Below, piece after piece: positions 1 through 7,911 of a stretch of DNA of 54,027 nucleotides. How positions within the stretch are numbered: position 1 is the stretch's first letter; every line of letters starts with the position of its first letter. The position numbers were made by a program, and so were the translations under genes. The notes beneath the pieces are model-generated. The model worked only from the letters and a program-made list of their open reading frames with translations, made no database searches and was not told the origin of the DNA. The DNA comes from Candidatus Gemmiger faecavium. Lineage in GTDB: Bacteria > Bacillota > Clostridia > Oscillospirales > Ruminococcaceae. The stretch spans positions 1 through 54,027 of the forward strand of contig DXFO01000054.1 of NCBI GenBank assembly GCA_019114415.1. The letters are read 5' to 3'.

Positions 1-35
1 TTATCGGTGTGATTCCGCCCAGAAAACAGTTATAC

Positions 36-65
36 AAAGAAAAGCCCAGGCCAAGCCTGAGCTTT
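36..65 (-). terminator. Rho-independent terminator after tRNA-Arg
   Basis: Read on the minus strand, an 11-bp stem (arms at 41-51 and 55-65, three-base loop, G-U pairs allowed) is followed by a T-rich tail. It lies about 25 bases past the CCA end of the tRNA and fits its terminator. Positions 1-35 hold nothing I recognise. Confidence 0.7.
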
Positions 66-89
66 CAAAAGGGATCGACCAATCCCGTA

Positions 90-166
90 TGGCGTCCCCG
101 AGAGGAGTCGAACCTCCGGCCTACCGCTTAGGAGGCGGTTGCTCTATCCAACTGAGCTACGGAGAC
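90..166 (-). tRNA. tRNA-Arg (anticodon CCT)
   Basis: The minus strand folds into a full cloverleaf. The 7-bp acceptor stem is GTCTCCG with CGGGGAC, the discriminator is G, and CCA is encoded at 92-90. The anticodon loop CTCCTAA sits on an ACCGC/GCGGT stem, giving anticodon CCT, which reads the arginine codon AGG. The T-loop TTCGACT is standard. Confidence 0.96.
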
Positions 167-170
167 ACAG

Positions 171-199
171 CACACGGCGCCGTTGGGCGACGCCGTGTG
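171..199 (-). other. Hairpin in the tRNA-Arg leader
   Basis: A perfect 9-bp inverted repeat (171-179 with 191-199, 11-base loop) lies between the tRNA promoter and the tRNA 5' end. It has no T-run on the minus strand, so it is more likely part of the pre-tRNA leader than a terminator for queA. Confidence 0.5.
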
Positions 200-202
200 T
201 TT

Positions 203-231
203 ATTATACCTGTTTGCTGTGGCAAAATCAA
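203..231 (-). promoter_or_regulatory. Sigma-A promoter of tRNA-Arg
   Basis: On the minus strand a -35 TTGATT (231-226) and a perfect -10 TATAAT (208-203) are separated by exactly 17 bases. Transcription would start near 196 and run into the tRNA. The promoter lies just past the queA stop, so the tRNA can be expressed separately from queA. Confidence 0.75.
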
Positions 232-239
232 GCGGCGGG

Positions 240-1268
240 TCACTGGATCAGCATGGCGTCGCCAAAGCTGAAAAAGCGGTAACGTTCCTGTACCGCAACC
301 TGATATACATGCATGGTCTTTTCGTATCCGTAAAAGGCGGAGATCAGCATGATAAGAGTGCTTTCCGGCAGATGGAAGTTGGTGATCAGGCCGTCAATGG
401 CATGGAGCTCAACACCGGGATACAAAAAGATGTCGGTATTGCCGCTGCAGGCGCGGATTTCACCATAACGCGCCCACACCGCTTCCAGCGTACGGCAGCT
501 GGTCGTCCCCACAGCGATGACACGGTGCCCGGCGGCTTTGGTCCTGCGGATGGCTTCCGCAGCCTCGTTGTCGATGCAGTACCATTCGCTGTGCATCTCG
601 TGATCCTCGATCTCATCCTCACTGACCGGGCGGAACGTTCCCAGTCCGACGTGGAGGGTGATCTCCGCAATGCCTACGCCCATAGCGCGGATACGGTCCA
701 TCAGTTCCGGCGTAAAATGCAGTCCTGCCGTGGGGGCTGCCGCACTGCCAAGCTCCTTGGCATAGACCGTCTGATACTGGCTCTGATCCTCAAGCTGTTT
801 GGTGATATAGGGCGGCAGAGGCATTTTGCCGAACTCATCCAGCTTTTCATAGAGAGTCTCGGTGTCGTAAGTGAACGTAATATGCTTGTTGCCGTCCGCC
901 AGAGTTTCATCCACCACTGCCGTCAGGCTGCCGTCACCGAAGGTCAGCTTCGTTCCGGCCTGCATCCGCTTGCCGGGACGGGCAAGGCACTCCCAGGTGT
1001 CCCCGTGGACCTGACGGAGCAAAAGGACCTCACAGACGGCACCGGTGGGGACTTTGACGCCCATCAGGCGGGCAGGCAGGACCTTGGAATTATTGACCAC
1101 CAGCAGATCGCCCGGTTCCAGATAATCCGGCAGATCCCGGAATACGGCATGGCCGATGGAGTCGTCCTTACGATTCAAAACCATCAGTCTGGCAGAGTCC
1201 CGCGGGTCGGCAGGTTCCTGAGCAATGAGTTCTTTGGGAAGATCGTACCAAAAATCTTTTTTCAGCAT
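240..1268 (-). CDS. queA: S-adenosylmethionine:tRNA ribosyltransferase-isomerase QueA
   Basis: QueA transfers and isomerises the ribosyl part of S-adenosylmethionine onto preQ1-modified tRNA, giving epoxyqueuosine in the anticodon wobble position of GUN tRNAs (queuosine pathway, cytosol). The 342-residue protein has the usual family length. It opens with the typical DLPxELIAQEPxxxRDSARLMVL block, followed by LEPGDLLVVNNSKVLPARL and, further on, a GTTSCRTLE motif and a NFHLPESTLIMLISAF block near the C-terminus. An AGAAGGA ribosome binding site precedes the ATG. No other queuosine gene is adjacent. It is transcribed away from the lysine operon and towards the tRNA-Arg gene. Confidence 0.96.
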   Translation of the reverse strand: MLKKDFWYDLPKELIAQEPADPRDSARLMVLNRKDDSIGHAVFRDLPDYLEPGDLLVVNNSKVLPARLMGVKVPTGAVCEVLLLRQVHGDTWECLARPGKRMQAGTKLTFGDGSLTAVVDETLADGNKHITFTYDTETLYEKLDEFGKMPLPPYITKQLEDQSQYQTVYAKELGSAAAPTAGLHFTPELMDRIRAMGVGIAEITLHVGLGTFRPVSEDEIEDHEMHSEWYCIDNEAAEAIRRTKAAGHRVIAVGTTSCRTLEAVWARYGEIRACSGNTDIFLYPGVELHAIDGLITNFHLPESTLIMLISAFYGYEKTMHVYQVAVQERYRFFSFGDAMLIQ

Positions 1269-1289
1269 ATTCTTTGTCCTTCTTTAACA

Positions 1290-1318
1290 TTGACAAGCGC
1301 CCGGCGCAATGCTATGAT
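1290..1318 (+). promoter_or_regulatory. Sigma-A promoter of the lysine operon
   Basis: A consensus -35 TTGACA (1290-1295) and -10 TATGAT (1313-1318) are 17 bases apart. The predicted start, about 1325, falls just before the first pairing strand of the lysine riboswitch. Confidence 0.85.
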
Positions 1319-1327
1319 GTACCCAAG

Positions 1328-1499
1328 CACAGAGGCGCGGTTTTCATTAGTATCCGTAGGGTCTGTAAAGTCTGCCAGGGCGGTTGCCCACGGAGAAAGG
1401 GACAACCGCCGAAGGCGATGCACGGCACGCATCGTTCCTGGGCCCGCGGCCGAAAAGGCTCGGGACTGTCATACCGTCTGTACGGTATGTTGCGCTGTG
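1328..1499 (+). ncRNA. Lysine riboswitch (L box)
   Basis: The conserved L-box blocks occur in order: AGAGGCGCGG at the 5' side, AGTA, AGAAAGGG...CCGCCGAAG, CTGGG, and GGGACTGTCAT. CACAG (1328-1332) can pair with CTGTG (1495-1499) to close the basal helix, and the hairpin CATACCGT/ACGGTATG (1470-1489) fits the last helix before closure. The gene order behind it (asd, dapA, dapB) is the expected lysine regulon. In this family bound lysine normally favours termination. Confidence 0.9.
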
Positions 1500-1503
1500 T
1501 GAT

Positions 1504-1556
1504 ATGCAATATTGTATTATATTGCATTGTGTGCCGGTTTTCAAGCCGGTTTTTTT
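1504..1556 (+). terminator. Riboswitch-controlled terminator region
   Basis: A 9-bp AT-rich hairpin (1504-1512 with 1519-1527) is followed by a GC-rich hairpin, CCGGTT/AGCCGG at about 1534-1549, running into a tract of seven to eight T. The second is a typical intrinsic terminator directly after the lysine aptamer. The first may belong to the alternative fold, but I cannot assign the antiterminator by eye. Confidence 0.75.
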
Positions 1557-1709
1557 GTTGTTCGGAGCTTTTTTGCGCCGCCCTCAATCAAACCGCACCG
1601 CGATGTGGGAAACGTCTCTCCCCTTTTGTCACAAAGAGAGCGTTTGCCGCATACATGGATACTACATGGGGAGCCGGCATGGCCGGCGCAGGAAAGGACG
1701 GTTTTTCAA

Positions 1710-2789
1710 ATGGAGAAAAAGTACAAAGTTGGCGTGGTCGGCGCGACCGGCATGGTTGGTCAGCGCTTTGTGACCCTCCTGGCAGAGCATCCCTGGTTTG
1801 AGATCACAGCTCTGGCAGCCTCTGCCCGTTCGGCAGGCAAACCTTACGCCGAGGCTGTGGGCGGCCGCTGGCTCATGCAGACCCCGATGCCTGAAAAGGT
1901 CAAGGATATGGTCGTTCTGGATGCTTCCCACGTAGAGGAAGTGGCCTCTCAGGTCGATTTCGTTTTCTGCGCAGTCAACATGAAGAAGGACGAGATCAAG
2001 GCTCTGGAAGAAGCCTACGCCAAGGCGGAGTGCCCGGTTGTGTCCAACAACAGCGCTCACCGCTTCACCCCGGATGTCCCGATGGTCGTGCCCGAGATCA
2101 ACGCTGACCACATTGAGATTATCCCCGCGCAGCGCCGCCGTCTGGGCACCAAACGCGGCTTCATTGCCGTCAAGTCCAACTGCAGCCTGCAGAGCTATGT
2201 CCCTGCGCTGCATCCTCTGCGCAAGTACGGCATCACCAAATGCCTGGTCTGCACCTATCAGGCGATTTCCGGTGCAGGCAAGACCTTTGAGACCTTCCCC
2301 GATATTCTGGACAATGTCATCCCCTATATCGGCGGTGAGGAGGAAAAGAGCGAGCGCGAACCCCTCAAGCTGTGGGGTCACATCGAGGGCGATGTGATCG
2401 TCAACGCGACCGCTCCGTCCTTTACTGCGCAGTGCCTGCGCGTGCCCGTCTCCGACGGTCATATGGGCGCCGTCTTTGTGAGTTTTGAGCACGCCCCGTC
2501 CAAGGAAGAAATCCTCAAGGATTGGGCAGAGTTCCACGGCCCTGCACAGGACCTGGAGCTGCCCAGCGCTCCCAAGCAGTTCCTGCACTACTTTGAGCAG
2601 GACGACCGTCCGCAGCCCAAACTGGACCGCATGCTGGAGAACGGCATGGCCGTGAGCATCGGCCGTCTGCGCGAGGATACCCAGTATGACTACAAGTTCG
2701 TCTGCCTGTCCCACAACACCCTGCGCGGCGCAGCCGGCGGCGGCGTCCTGCTGGCAGAACTTCTGGCCAAAAAGGGCTACTTCGATTGA
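1710..2789 (+). CDS. asd: Aspartate-semialdehyde dehydrogenase
   Basis: Reduces aspartyl phosphate to aspartate semialdehyde with NADPH, the step shared by lysine, threonine and methionine synthesis. The protein is 359 residues. The nucleotide-binding GATGMVG lies at residues 11-17 and the catalytic cysteine is Cys158 in SNCSLQ. The SNCSLQSYVP pattern and length match the archaeal/fungal-type branch rather than the E. coli type. The ATG at 1710 is chosen because AGGAAAGGACG lies just upstream and the protein then begins directly with the Rossmann strand. The reading frame is open further upstream but only through the riboswitch terminator. First gene of the riboswitch-controlled operon. Confidence 0.95.
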   Translation: MEKKYKVGVVGATGMVGQRFVTLLAEHPWFEITALAASARSAGKPYAEAVGGRWLMQTPMPEKVKDMVVLDASHVEEVASQVDFVFCAVNMKKDEIKALEEAYAKAECPVVSNNSAHRFTPDVPMVVPEINADHIEIIPAQRRRLGTKRGFIAVKSNCSLQSYVPALHPLRKYGITKCLVCTYQAISGAGKTFETFPDILDNVIPYIGGEEEKSEREPLKLWGHIEGDVIVNATAPSFTAQCLRVPVSDGHMGAVFVSFEHAPSKEEILKDWAEFHGPAQDLELPSAPKQFLHYFEQDDRPQPKLDRMLENGMAVSIGRLREDTQYDYKFVCLSHNTLRGAAGGGVLLAELLAKKGYFD

Positions 2790-2859
2790 TTTTTATGCCG
2801 GGGCAATTCCCTGCCTCCGGCGGTATCTGGAACAGCATCGCTAAGGAGGTATTCCAGCT

Positions 2860-3747
2860 ATGAAAAAGCCTGTATTCACCGGTGCCGGTGTGGCGATCAT
2901 TACCCCCATGCTGCCGGACGGCAGCGTCAATTATGAGGAACTGGGCCGTATTCTGGACGATCAGATCGCCCGTCATACGGACGCCATCATTATCTGCGGC
3001 ACCACCGGCGAATCCGCCACTCTGACCCATGAGGAGCACATCGAGTGCATCCGCTATACCGTGCGCAAGGTCGCGGGCCGCATCCCCGTTGTTGCCGGGA
3101 CCGGCTCCAACGACACGGCCTTTGCCATCAAACTCTCCCGCCAGGCAGAGGAAGCCGGTGCAGATGCGTTGCTCCTGGTCACTCCCTACTACAACAAGAC
3201 GACCCAGGCCGGCCTGATCGCTCACTATACCGCGATCGCAAACTCGGTCTCGCTGCCTTGCATCCTGTACAACGTGCCTTCCCGCACCAGCATGAATCTG
3301 ACGCCGGCAACGCTTGCTGAGCTTTCCAAGATCCCGAACATCAACGCGGTCAAGGAAGCCAGCAGCGATATCGTGCAGATCGCCGAGATCGCCGAACTGT
3401 GCGGCGACAATCTGAACATCTACTCCGGCAACGACAACCAGATCGTTCCCATTCTGGCGCTGGGCGGCAAGGGCGTCATCAGCGTCCTGTCCAACGTTGC
3501 GCCCGAGATGGCTCACGACATTTGCGCGCTGTGGTTCGACGGCAAGCACGAGGAGAGCCTTTCCCTGCAGATGCAGGTCATGGGGCTGGTCCGCGCACTG
3601 TTCAAGGAATCCAATCCCATCCCCGTCAAATGGGCGATGAATCGTCTGGGCTGGAAGGCCGGCGGTGTTCGCCTGCCGCTGGTTGAGGCATCCCCTGCTG
3701 TTCAGGAAATGCTGGAAACCGAAATGAAACGCAACGGCTTGCTTTGA
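2860..3747 (+). CDS. dapA: 4-hydroxy-tetrahydrodipicolinate synthase DapA
   Basis: Condenses pyruvate with aspartate semialdehyde, the first committed step to diaminopimelate and lysine. The 295-residue TIM-barrel protein has the family marks in order: GTTGESATL near residue 50, VTPYYNK near 137, and the Schiff-base lysine Lys165 in NAVKEAS, followed by YSGND. A strong AAGGAGG ribosome binding site precedes the ATG. It lies 70 bases after asd, and a hairpin follows it before dapB. Confidence 0.97.
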   Translation: MKKPVFTGAGVAIITPMLPDGSVNYEELGRILDDQIARHTDAIIICGTTGESATLTHEEHIECIRYTVRKVAGRIPVVAGTGSNDTAFAIKLSRQAEEAGADALLLVTPYYNKTTQAGLIAHYTAIANSVSLPCILYNVPSRTSMNLTPATLAELSKIPNINAVKEASSDIVQIAEIAELCGDNLNIYSGNDNQIVPILALGGKGVISVLSNVAPEMAHDICALWFDGKHEESLSLQMQVMGLVRALFKESNPIPVKWAMNRLGWKAGGVRLPLVEASPAVQEMLETEMKRNGLL

Positions 3748-3755
3748 GTAAGGAA

Positions 3756-3806
3756 CAGGCCCGCAGGTGTAACCGCAATGCGGCCGCCGCGGGCCTGTTT
3801 GTTATT
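3756..3806 (+). terminator. Hairpin between dapA and dapB
   Basis: A 9-bp inverted repeat (CAGGCCCGC at 3756-3764 with GCGGGCCTG at 3789-3797) is followed by a loose T-rich tail (TTTGTTATTTT). It could attenuate read-through into dapB rather than stop it, since dapB has no clear promoter of its own in the remaining 40 bases. Confidence 0.5.
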
Positions 3807-3845
3807 TTGCAGGTATGAAGTAAATTTTGAAAGGACTTATGTCAT

Positions 3846-4613
3846 ATGACGGATCTTATTATTCAGGGTATCTGCGGCCGCATGGGCCGCGCATTGATTG
3901 AAAAAGCCAGCCAGCGCGATGATTGCCGCATTGTTGCGGGTGTCGATCAGGCTGCCGGTGAAATCAACGGCATTCCCGTTGCCGCGTCGTTCCAGGACCT
4001 GGATGCCCGCGGTGTCGTGATCGACTTTTCTTCCCCTCAGGGAGCGGTCAATGCGGCAAAGTACTGCGCGGAGCATGGAATGCCCTGCGTGATCTGCTCC
4101 ACCGGTCTGACCAAGGAGGATGAGGCCATTCTGGAAGAAGCCTCGGCCAAGGTCCCGGTTTTCCGCAGCGCCAATATGTCGGTTGGCGTCAATGTCCTGA
4201 TCGAGCTTGCCCGCCGTGCCACCCGCCTGTTTGACGGTGAGTTCGATATTGAAATCATCGAGAAGCACCACCATAACAAACTGGACGCTCCCAGCGGCAC
4301 TGCACTCATGATTGCGGATGCCATCAATGAGGAGGCCGATAACGCTTACGAGTATGTGTACGACCGCCATGATGTCCGCCGCAAGCGCGGCAAGCAGGAA
4401 CTGGGCATCAGCGCGGTGCGCGGCGGCGGTATCGTCGGTGAGCATGATGTGCTGTTCTGCGGCCCGGAGGAGGTCGTCACCCTGTCCCACACGGCCCAGA
4501 GCCGCGGCGTTTTTGCCGACGGTGCCATTCAGGCGGCGCTGTTTGTTGACGGCGCACAGGCCGGTTATTACACCATGACCGACATGCTGAGAGGCAAAAT
4601 GCAATGCATCTGA
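3846..4613 (+). CDS. dapB: 4-hydroxy-tetrahydrodipicolinate reductase DapB
   Basis: Reduces the DapA product with NAD(P)H in diaminopimelate synthesis. The 255-residue protein starts with the dinucleotide-binding GICGRMGR (residues 8-15). It carries the HHHNKLDAPSGTAL substrate-binding and catalytic block near residues 140-153 and ends with the usual GAxxAALF region. AAAGGAC lies upstream of the ATG. Its last 10 bases overlap the start of the CapA-family gene, which suggests translational coupling. Confidence 0.96.
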   Translation: MTDLIIQGICGRMGRALIEKASQRDDCRIVAGVDQAAGEINGIPVAASFQDLDARGVVIDFSSPQGAVNAAKYCAEHGMPCVICSTGLTKEDEAILEEASAKVPVFRSANMSVGVNVLIELARRATRLFDGEFDIEIIEKHHHNKLDAPSGTALMIADAINEEADNAYEYVYDRHDVRRKRGKQELGISAVRGGGIVGEHDVLFCGPEEVVTLSHTAQSRGVFADGAIQAALFVDGAQAGYYTMTDMLRGKMQCI

Positions 4614-5812
4614 GAAAAAACGAGATCGCGGCCTGTGCCTGCATTGCAGCCGGTGTCATGCTGGCTCTGCTTGTAGGCAGCGGGGAATTTTCTACGGATC
4701 TCTCCCCTGTTCCGGTCTCGGGACCGGCAGCCACGGCAGCTCCCACCGCAACGCCGCAGCCAACCCCGGAGCCCACTCCGGTTGTAGAGATCGTACACTT
4801 TTCCGCAACAGGTGACAACCTGATCCATGAGGGCCTTTATAATCAGGCAAAAGCCCGGGCAGGCGGAGAAGGCTATGACTTCACCTACGCATACGAGAAC
4901 ATGCGGGACTTTTACGCCCAGTTTGACGTGAACTGGCTCAACCAGGAAACGCTGGTCAATGATGACTATGCGCCGTCGGGCTATCCCTGCTTTTCAACCC
5001 CCGGTGACATTACCAATGCCTTGTACGACATTGGGTTCCGGGTGTACAGTCTTTCCAACAACCACAGCTATGACAAAGGCGCAGGCGGCATCGAATCCTC
5101 TATGGCACACTGGGACGCCATGCCGGATGATGTGGTGACCGCAGGATTTTATGACCTGGAAAGCTATGACAATCTTTCCTACCAGACGGTCAACGGCATT
5201 ACGATTGGGTATCTGTCCTATACCGAGCACACCAACGGACTCAATACTCCCAGCGGTTCCCAATACGGCGTTGTGTATCTGAGCCAGACAGACATCATTG
5301 AGCAGCAGATCGCTGCAATGCGCCCCAACTGCGACGTTCTTGTGGTGAGCTGCCACTGGGGTGTGGAAGGCAGCCACACCGTGACAGATGCCCAACGGCA
5401 GATGGCGCAATGGCTGGCTGACCAGGGAGCTGACCTGATCATCGGCACTCACCCCCATGTGACCCAGACCGCCGAATGGCTGACTGCTCAGGATGGACGG
5501 CAGGCCTTTGTGGCGTATTCTCTGGGCAACTTTATCAGTGCACAGTCGGAGGCCGACAACATGATCGGTGTTCTTTTGGATATCACCTTCCAAAAGACGA
5601 CGCAGCCCGACGGGACCGTGACAGTGGAGCTGCTGGACCCCAAACTGCATCCCACCGTCACCCAATATGAAAACGCCTACTCCAATATCCGTGTGTACCT
5701 GTTTGATGATTATACTGACGATCTGGGCGCCGCACACGGAAACTTCAGTCTTTCCCGCGACTACATCCAATCCGTTTTGAACGAATCCGTCGGCGAAGAA
5801 TTTTTGGCCTGA
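4604..5812 (+). CDS. CapA-family (PGA_cap) membrane-anchored protein
   Basis: The 402-residue protein begins with a short basic stretch and one hydrophobic segment (about residues 8-26). A Pro/Thr-rich linker (about 44-62) follows, then a calcineurin-like PGA_cap domain with GDNLIHEGL, SLSNNHSYDKG, VSCHWGVE and GTHPHVTQ. Members of this family include CapA of poly-gamma-glutamate capsule synthesis, but most are uncharacterised metallophosphatase-like proteins facing the outside of the cell. Here capB/capC partners are absent, so a capsule role is not supported. The start overlaps dapB by 10 bases, with GAGAGG upstream. Its place in a lysine/diaminopimelate operon may hint at a wall-linked role (inference). 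Confidence 0.85.
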   Translation: MHLRKNEIAACACIAAGVMLALLVGSGEFSTDLSPVPVSGPAATAAPTATPQPTPEPTPVVEIVHFSATGDNLIHEGLYNQAKARAGGEGYDFTYAYENMRDFYAQFDVNWLNQETLVNDDYAPSGYPCFSTPGDITNALYDIGFRVYSLSNNHSYDKGAGGIESSMAHWDAMPDDVVTAGFYDLESYDNLSYQTVNGITIGYLSYTEHTNGLNTPSGSQYGVVYLSQTDIIEQQIAAMRPNCDVLVVSCHWGVEGSHTVTDAQRQMAQWLADQGADLIIGTHPHVTQTAEWLTAQDGRQAFVAYSLGNFISAQSEADNMIGVLLDITFQKTTQPDGTVTVELLDPKLHPTVTQYENAYSNIRVYLFDDYTDDLGAAHGNFSLSRDYIQSVLNESVGEEFLA

Positions 5813-5841
5813 CGCGTTCCATGAAAAAGGAGGAATCTATC

Positions 5842-6297
5842 ATGTATGGAGTCAGCAAAATCACCAGCGAGCAAAATATCATGCTTACCACCTTCCCCGC
5901 TGCTTATTACAGCACGCAGAGCCTTGCGGAACATCTGGATGTTTTTGCGCGTGCAGGCATCGTAGTGGATATGATCTGCCAGAGTGCTCCGAAAGGTGAT
6001 TCCGTGGATTTCAGCTTCACCACCAGCTACGAAAACTTTGCTGATGTGATGAAGGCGCTTCCCGAAGCCGCCAAAGTCCATCCCCCGCTGATTTCGGGCG
6101 GCTATTCCAAGGTCAATCTCTATGGCGAGGAGATGGTCACCAGCTGCGGCGTGGCCTCCCGTGCGCTGACAGCCTTGGCCAGGGAAAACATTGACATTGC
6201 ATTGATCACCACCAGCGACCTGGACATCTCTCTGCTGATCCGTCAGCAGGATGAGGATGCCGCGCTGGCAGCGCTCAATGCAGCATTTGAACTGTAA
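5842..6297 (+). CDS. Stand-alone ACT-domain protein resembling the aspartokinase regulatory half
   Basis: The 151-residue protein looks like two tandem ACT folds. The second (about residues 90-148) carries a VNLYGEEM-SCGVASRALTALARENIDIALITTSDLDISLL pattern very like the C-terminal regulatory region of aspartokinase. No kinase domain is present. I chose the ATG at 5842 because AAGGAGG lies seven bases upstream; the in-frame ATG at 5821 contains that ribosome binding site. As last gene of the lysine-riboswitch operon, it may bind lysine or another amino acid and act as a separate regulatory subunit (inference). A strong terminator follows. Confidence 0.8.
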   Translation: MYGVSKITSEQNIMLTTFPAAYYSTQSLAEHLDVFARAGIVVDMICQSAPKGDSVDFSFTTSYENFADVMKALPEAAKVHPPLISGGYSKVNLYGEEMVTSCGVASRALTALARENIDIALITTSDLDISLLIRQQDEDAALAALNAAFEL

Positions 6298-6325
6298 CGC
6301 ATCAGTTCCCATAAGCGATAAAACA

Positions 6326-6365
6326 GGAGCCTTCCCGTTGTGCCGGGCAGGCTCCTATTTTATTT
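6326..6365 (+). terminator. Terminator of the lysine operon
   Basis: The stem AGGAGCC (6326-6332) with GGCTCCT (6350-6356) has an inner CCCG/CGGG extension and is followed by a T-rich stretch. It lies 29 bases after the ACT gene. Confidence 0.8.
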
Positions 6366-6399
6366 GTTTGATGTATGGGAAACTTACGCTATTGCGTGG

Positions 6400-7821
6400 T
6401 TACTCTTTCGACGCACAACCGGAGCAGGCCGCGCAGGCTGCGGGATGTTCCTCCGCCCAGAGACGGTCTGCCGTCGGCGTCCACTGATCCGCATACGGTT
6501 TGCAGCGGCGGAAAACATCATCGGTGGATTCCGGACGCTGCAGATCGGTGCTGTGGGCACCGCTGCGCTTTACCATCTCACCCAGCAGCTCCGGATTTTC
6601 CAGCATAGGACAGGGGCGCAGGTGATTCTTGTTGAAGGGCTGACCCTTGTGATATTCCCGGAACAACGGCTGCTGCAGGCATTCCAGAAGGCTCTTTTCA
6701 TGGATATTGGCATTGGAGTAATGGATAAAGACACAGGGCTCCACATCGCCATTGGGGTTGATATGGGCGTACTGGCGGCCGCCGGCAATGCAGCCGTCGA
6801 TATACTCGCCGTCGTTCTGGAAATCGATGCAGAAGATTTCCTTACCGCCTGTCAGACCGCGGATCTCGCGGATGCGATGCACCATATATTCACGCTGATC
6901 CTTATTGAGCATCAGATCCACGTTGGCGCCGTCGCCGATGGGCATATAGTGGAAGTACCAGTTGAAGCGGACGCCGTGCTCGATCAGCATATCGATGAAC
7001 TCGTCGCTGGTGACGGCCTTGTAGTTGGCAGAGGTATAGCAGATGGAAGTGCCGAACAGCAGACCATTTTTCTTCATCAGGTCCATGGCGTTCAGGACCT
7101 TGCGGTAGATGCCTTCACCGCGGCGGTCGTCGTTGGATTCCTCACTGCCCTCGATGCTCAGGAAGAAGGCCATGTTGCCGACCTTTTTCACTTCGTCACA
7201 GAATTCCTGATCGATCAGCGTACCGTTGGTAAACAGATGGAACACCGACTCCTGATGCTTGGCGGCCAGTTTGAGGATATCCGCTTTTCTGCACATGGGT
7301 TCGCCGCCGGTCATCATGTACCAGTGGATTCCCAGCTCTTCGCCCTCGGTGACAATGCGGTCCATATCCTCATAACTGAGGTTCAGGCGGTTGCCGTATT
7401 CCGCGGCCCAGCAGCCCTTGCAGTGGAGATTGCAGGCCGAGGTGGGATCAAACAGCAGAATCCAGGGCATGTTGCACTGATATTTCTCGCGCAGCTCACA
7501 GACCTGGTTGTAACCCAGGAGCATCCCCTCATAGACGAGATTGAGGGCATTCATCTTCAAAATATGCGGATCGATTTCATTGATGGCACGATATGCATAC
7601 CGCATCCACTTGCCGTCCGGATCAGAAACAAACTCGCGGGCAGCGTCAAACACCGACGCATCATAGCGATTCTGAAGAAGCGGCTGGGCAAGGTCGATCA
7701 ATCGGCGTGCGTTTTCAGACATTTTTTCGGTGCCTTTGCCGCGCACAGCATGGATGGTGGCGTCGACAGCTGCACTGAAAGCAGCACGCTGAGCGGAATG
7801 TACAATCGGATTGACTGACAT
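6400..7821 (-). CDS. Radical SAM protein with SPASM-like C-terminal cysteines
   Basis: A 473-residue radical SAM enzyme. The S-adenosylmethionine-binding cluster motif C-x3-C-x2-C is at Cys130, Cys134 and Cys137 (CNLHCKGC). It is followed by the MMTGGEP motif and a further barrel strand with FFLSIEG. The C-terminal part has more cysteines (CIAGG, VEPCVF, RPCPML, CAACSGC), typical of SPASM or twitch auxiliary clusters. The 120-residue N-terminal helical extension is unusual. The substrate is unknown and no precursor peptide gene is visible next to it. GTGAGG lies before the ATG. A divergent TetR regulator and an inverted repeat on its promoter suggest induced expression. Confidence 0.85.
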   Translation of the reverse strand: MSVNPIVHSAQRAAFSAAVDATIHAVRGKGTEKMSENARRLIDLAQPLLQNRYDASVFDAAREFVSDPDGKWMRYAYRAINEIDPHILKMNALNLVYEGMLLGYNQVCELREKYQCNMPWILLFDPTSACNLHCKGCWAAEYGNRLNLSYEDMDRIVTEGEELGIHWYMMTGGEPMCRKADILKLAAKHQESVFHLFTNGTLIDQEFCDEVKKVGNMAFFLSIEGSEESNDDRRGEGIYRKVLNAMDLMKKNGLLFGTSICYTSANYKAVTSDEFIDMLIEHGVRFNWYFHYMPIGDGANVDLMLNKDQREYMVHRIREIRGLTGGKEIFCIDFQNDGEYIDGCIAGGRQYAHINPNGDVEPCVFIHYSNANIHEKSLLECLQQPLFREYHKGQPFNKNHLRPCPMLENPELLGEMVKRSGAHSTDLQRPESTDDVFRRCKPYADQWTPTADRLWAEEHPAACAACSGCASKE

Positions 7822-7864
7822 AGTTATTACCTCACTATTCCATTACGGACCGGCACAGAAAGGT

Positions 7865-7896
7865 GTCGAGTCTATGTTCCCAATTATAGTTTCGAC
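7865..7896. promoter_or_regulatory. Candidate TetR operator over the radical SAM promoter
   Basis: GTCGAGTCTAT (7865-7875) and ATAGTTTCGAC (7886-7896) form an inverted repeat with half-site GTCGAnnCTAT, matching at nine of eleven positions, centre to centre about two helix turns apart. It covers the minus-strand -10 TATAAT (7888-7883) of the radical SAM gene. That is where a repressor from the divergent TetR gene would bind (inference). Confidence 0.5.
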
Positions 7897-7911
7897 GCCA
7901 AGAGATTACCA
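7883..7911 (-). promoter_or_regulatory. Probable promoter of the radical SAM gene
   Basis: On the minus strand a perfect -10 TATAAT is at 7888-7883. The -35 at 17-base spacing (TGGTAA) is weak, which fits an activator-dependent or tightly repressed promoter. Confidence 0.5.

Noticed and set aside
1384-1773. Open frames through the region upstream of asd.
   Set aside because: They run through the lysine riboswitch and terminator and lack domains or ribosome binding sites.
4604-5812. Naming the gene capA of poly-gamma-glutamate capsule.
   Set aside because: The fold family fits, but capB and capC are absent and the operon is for lysine synthesis.
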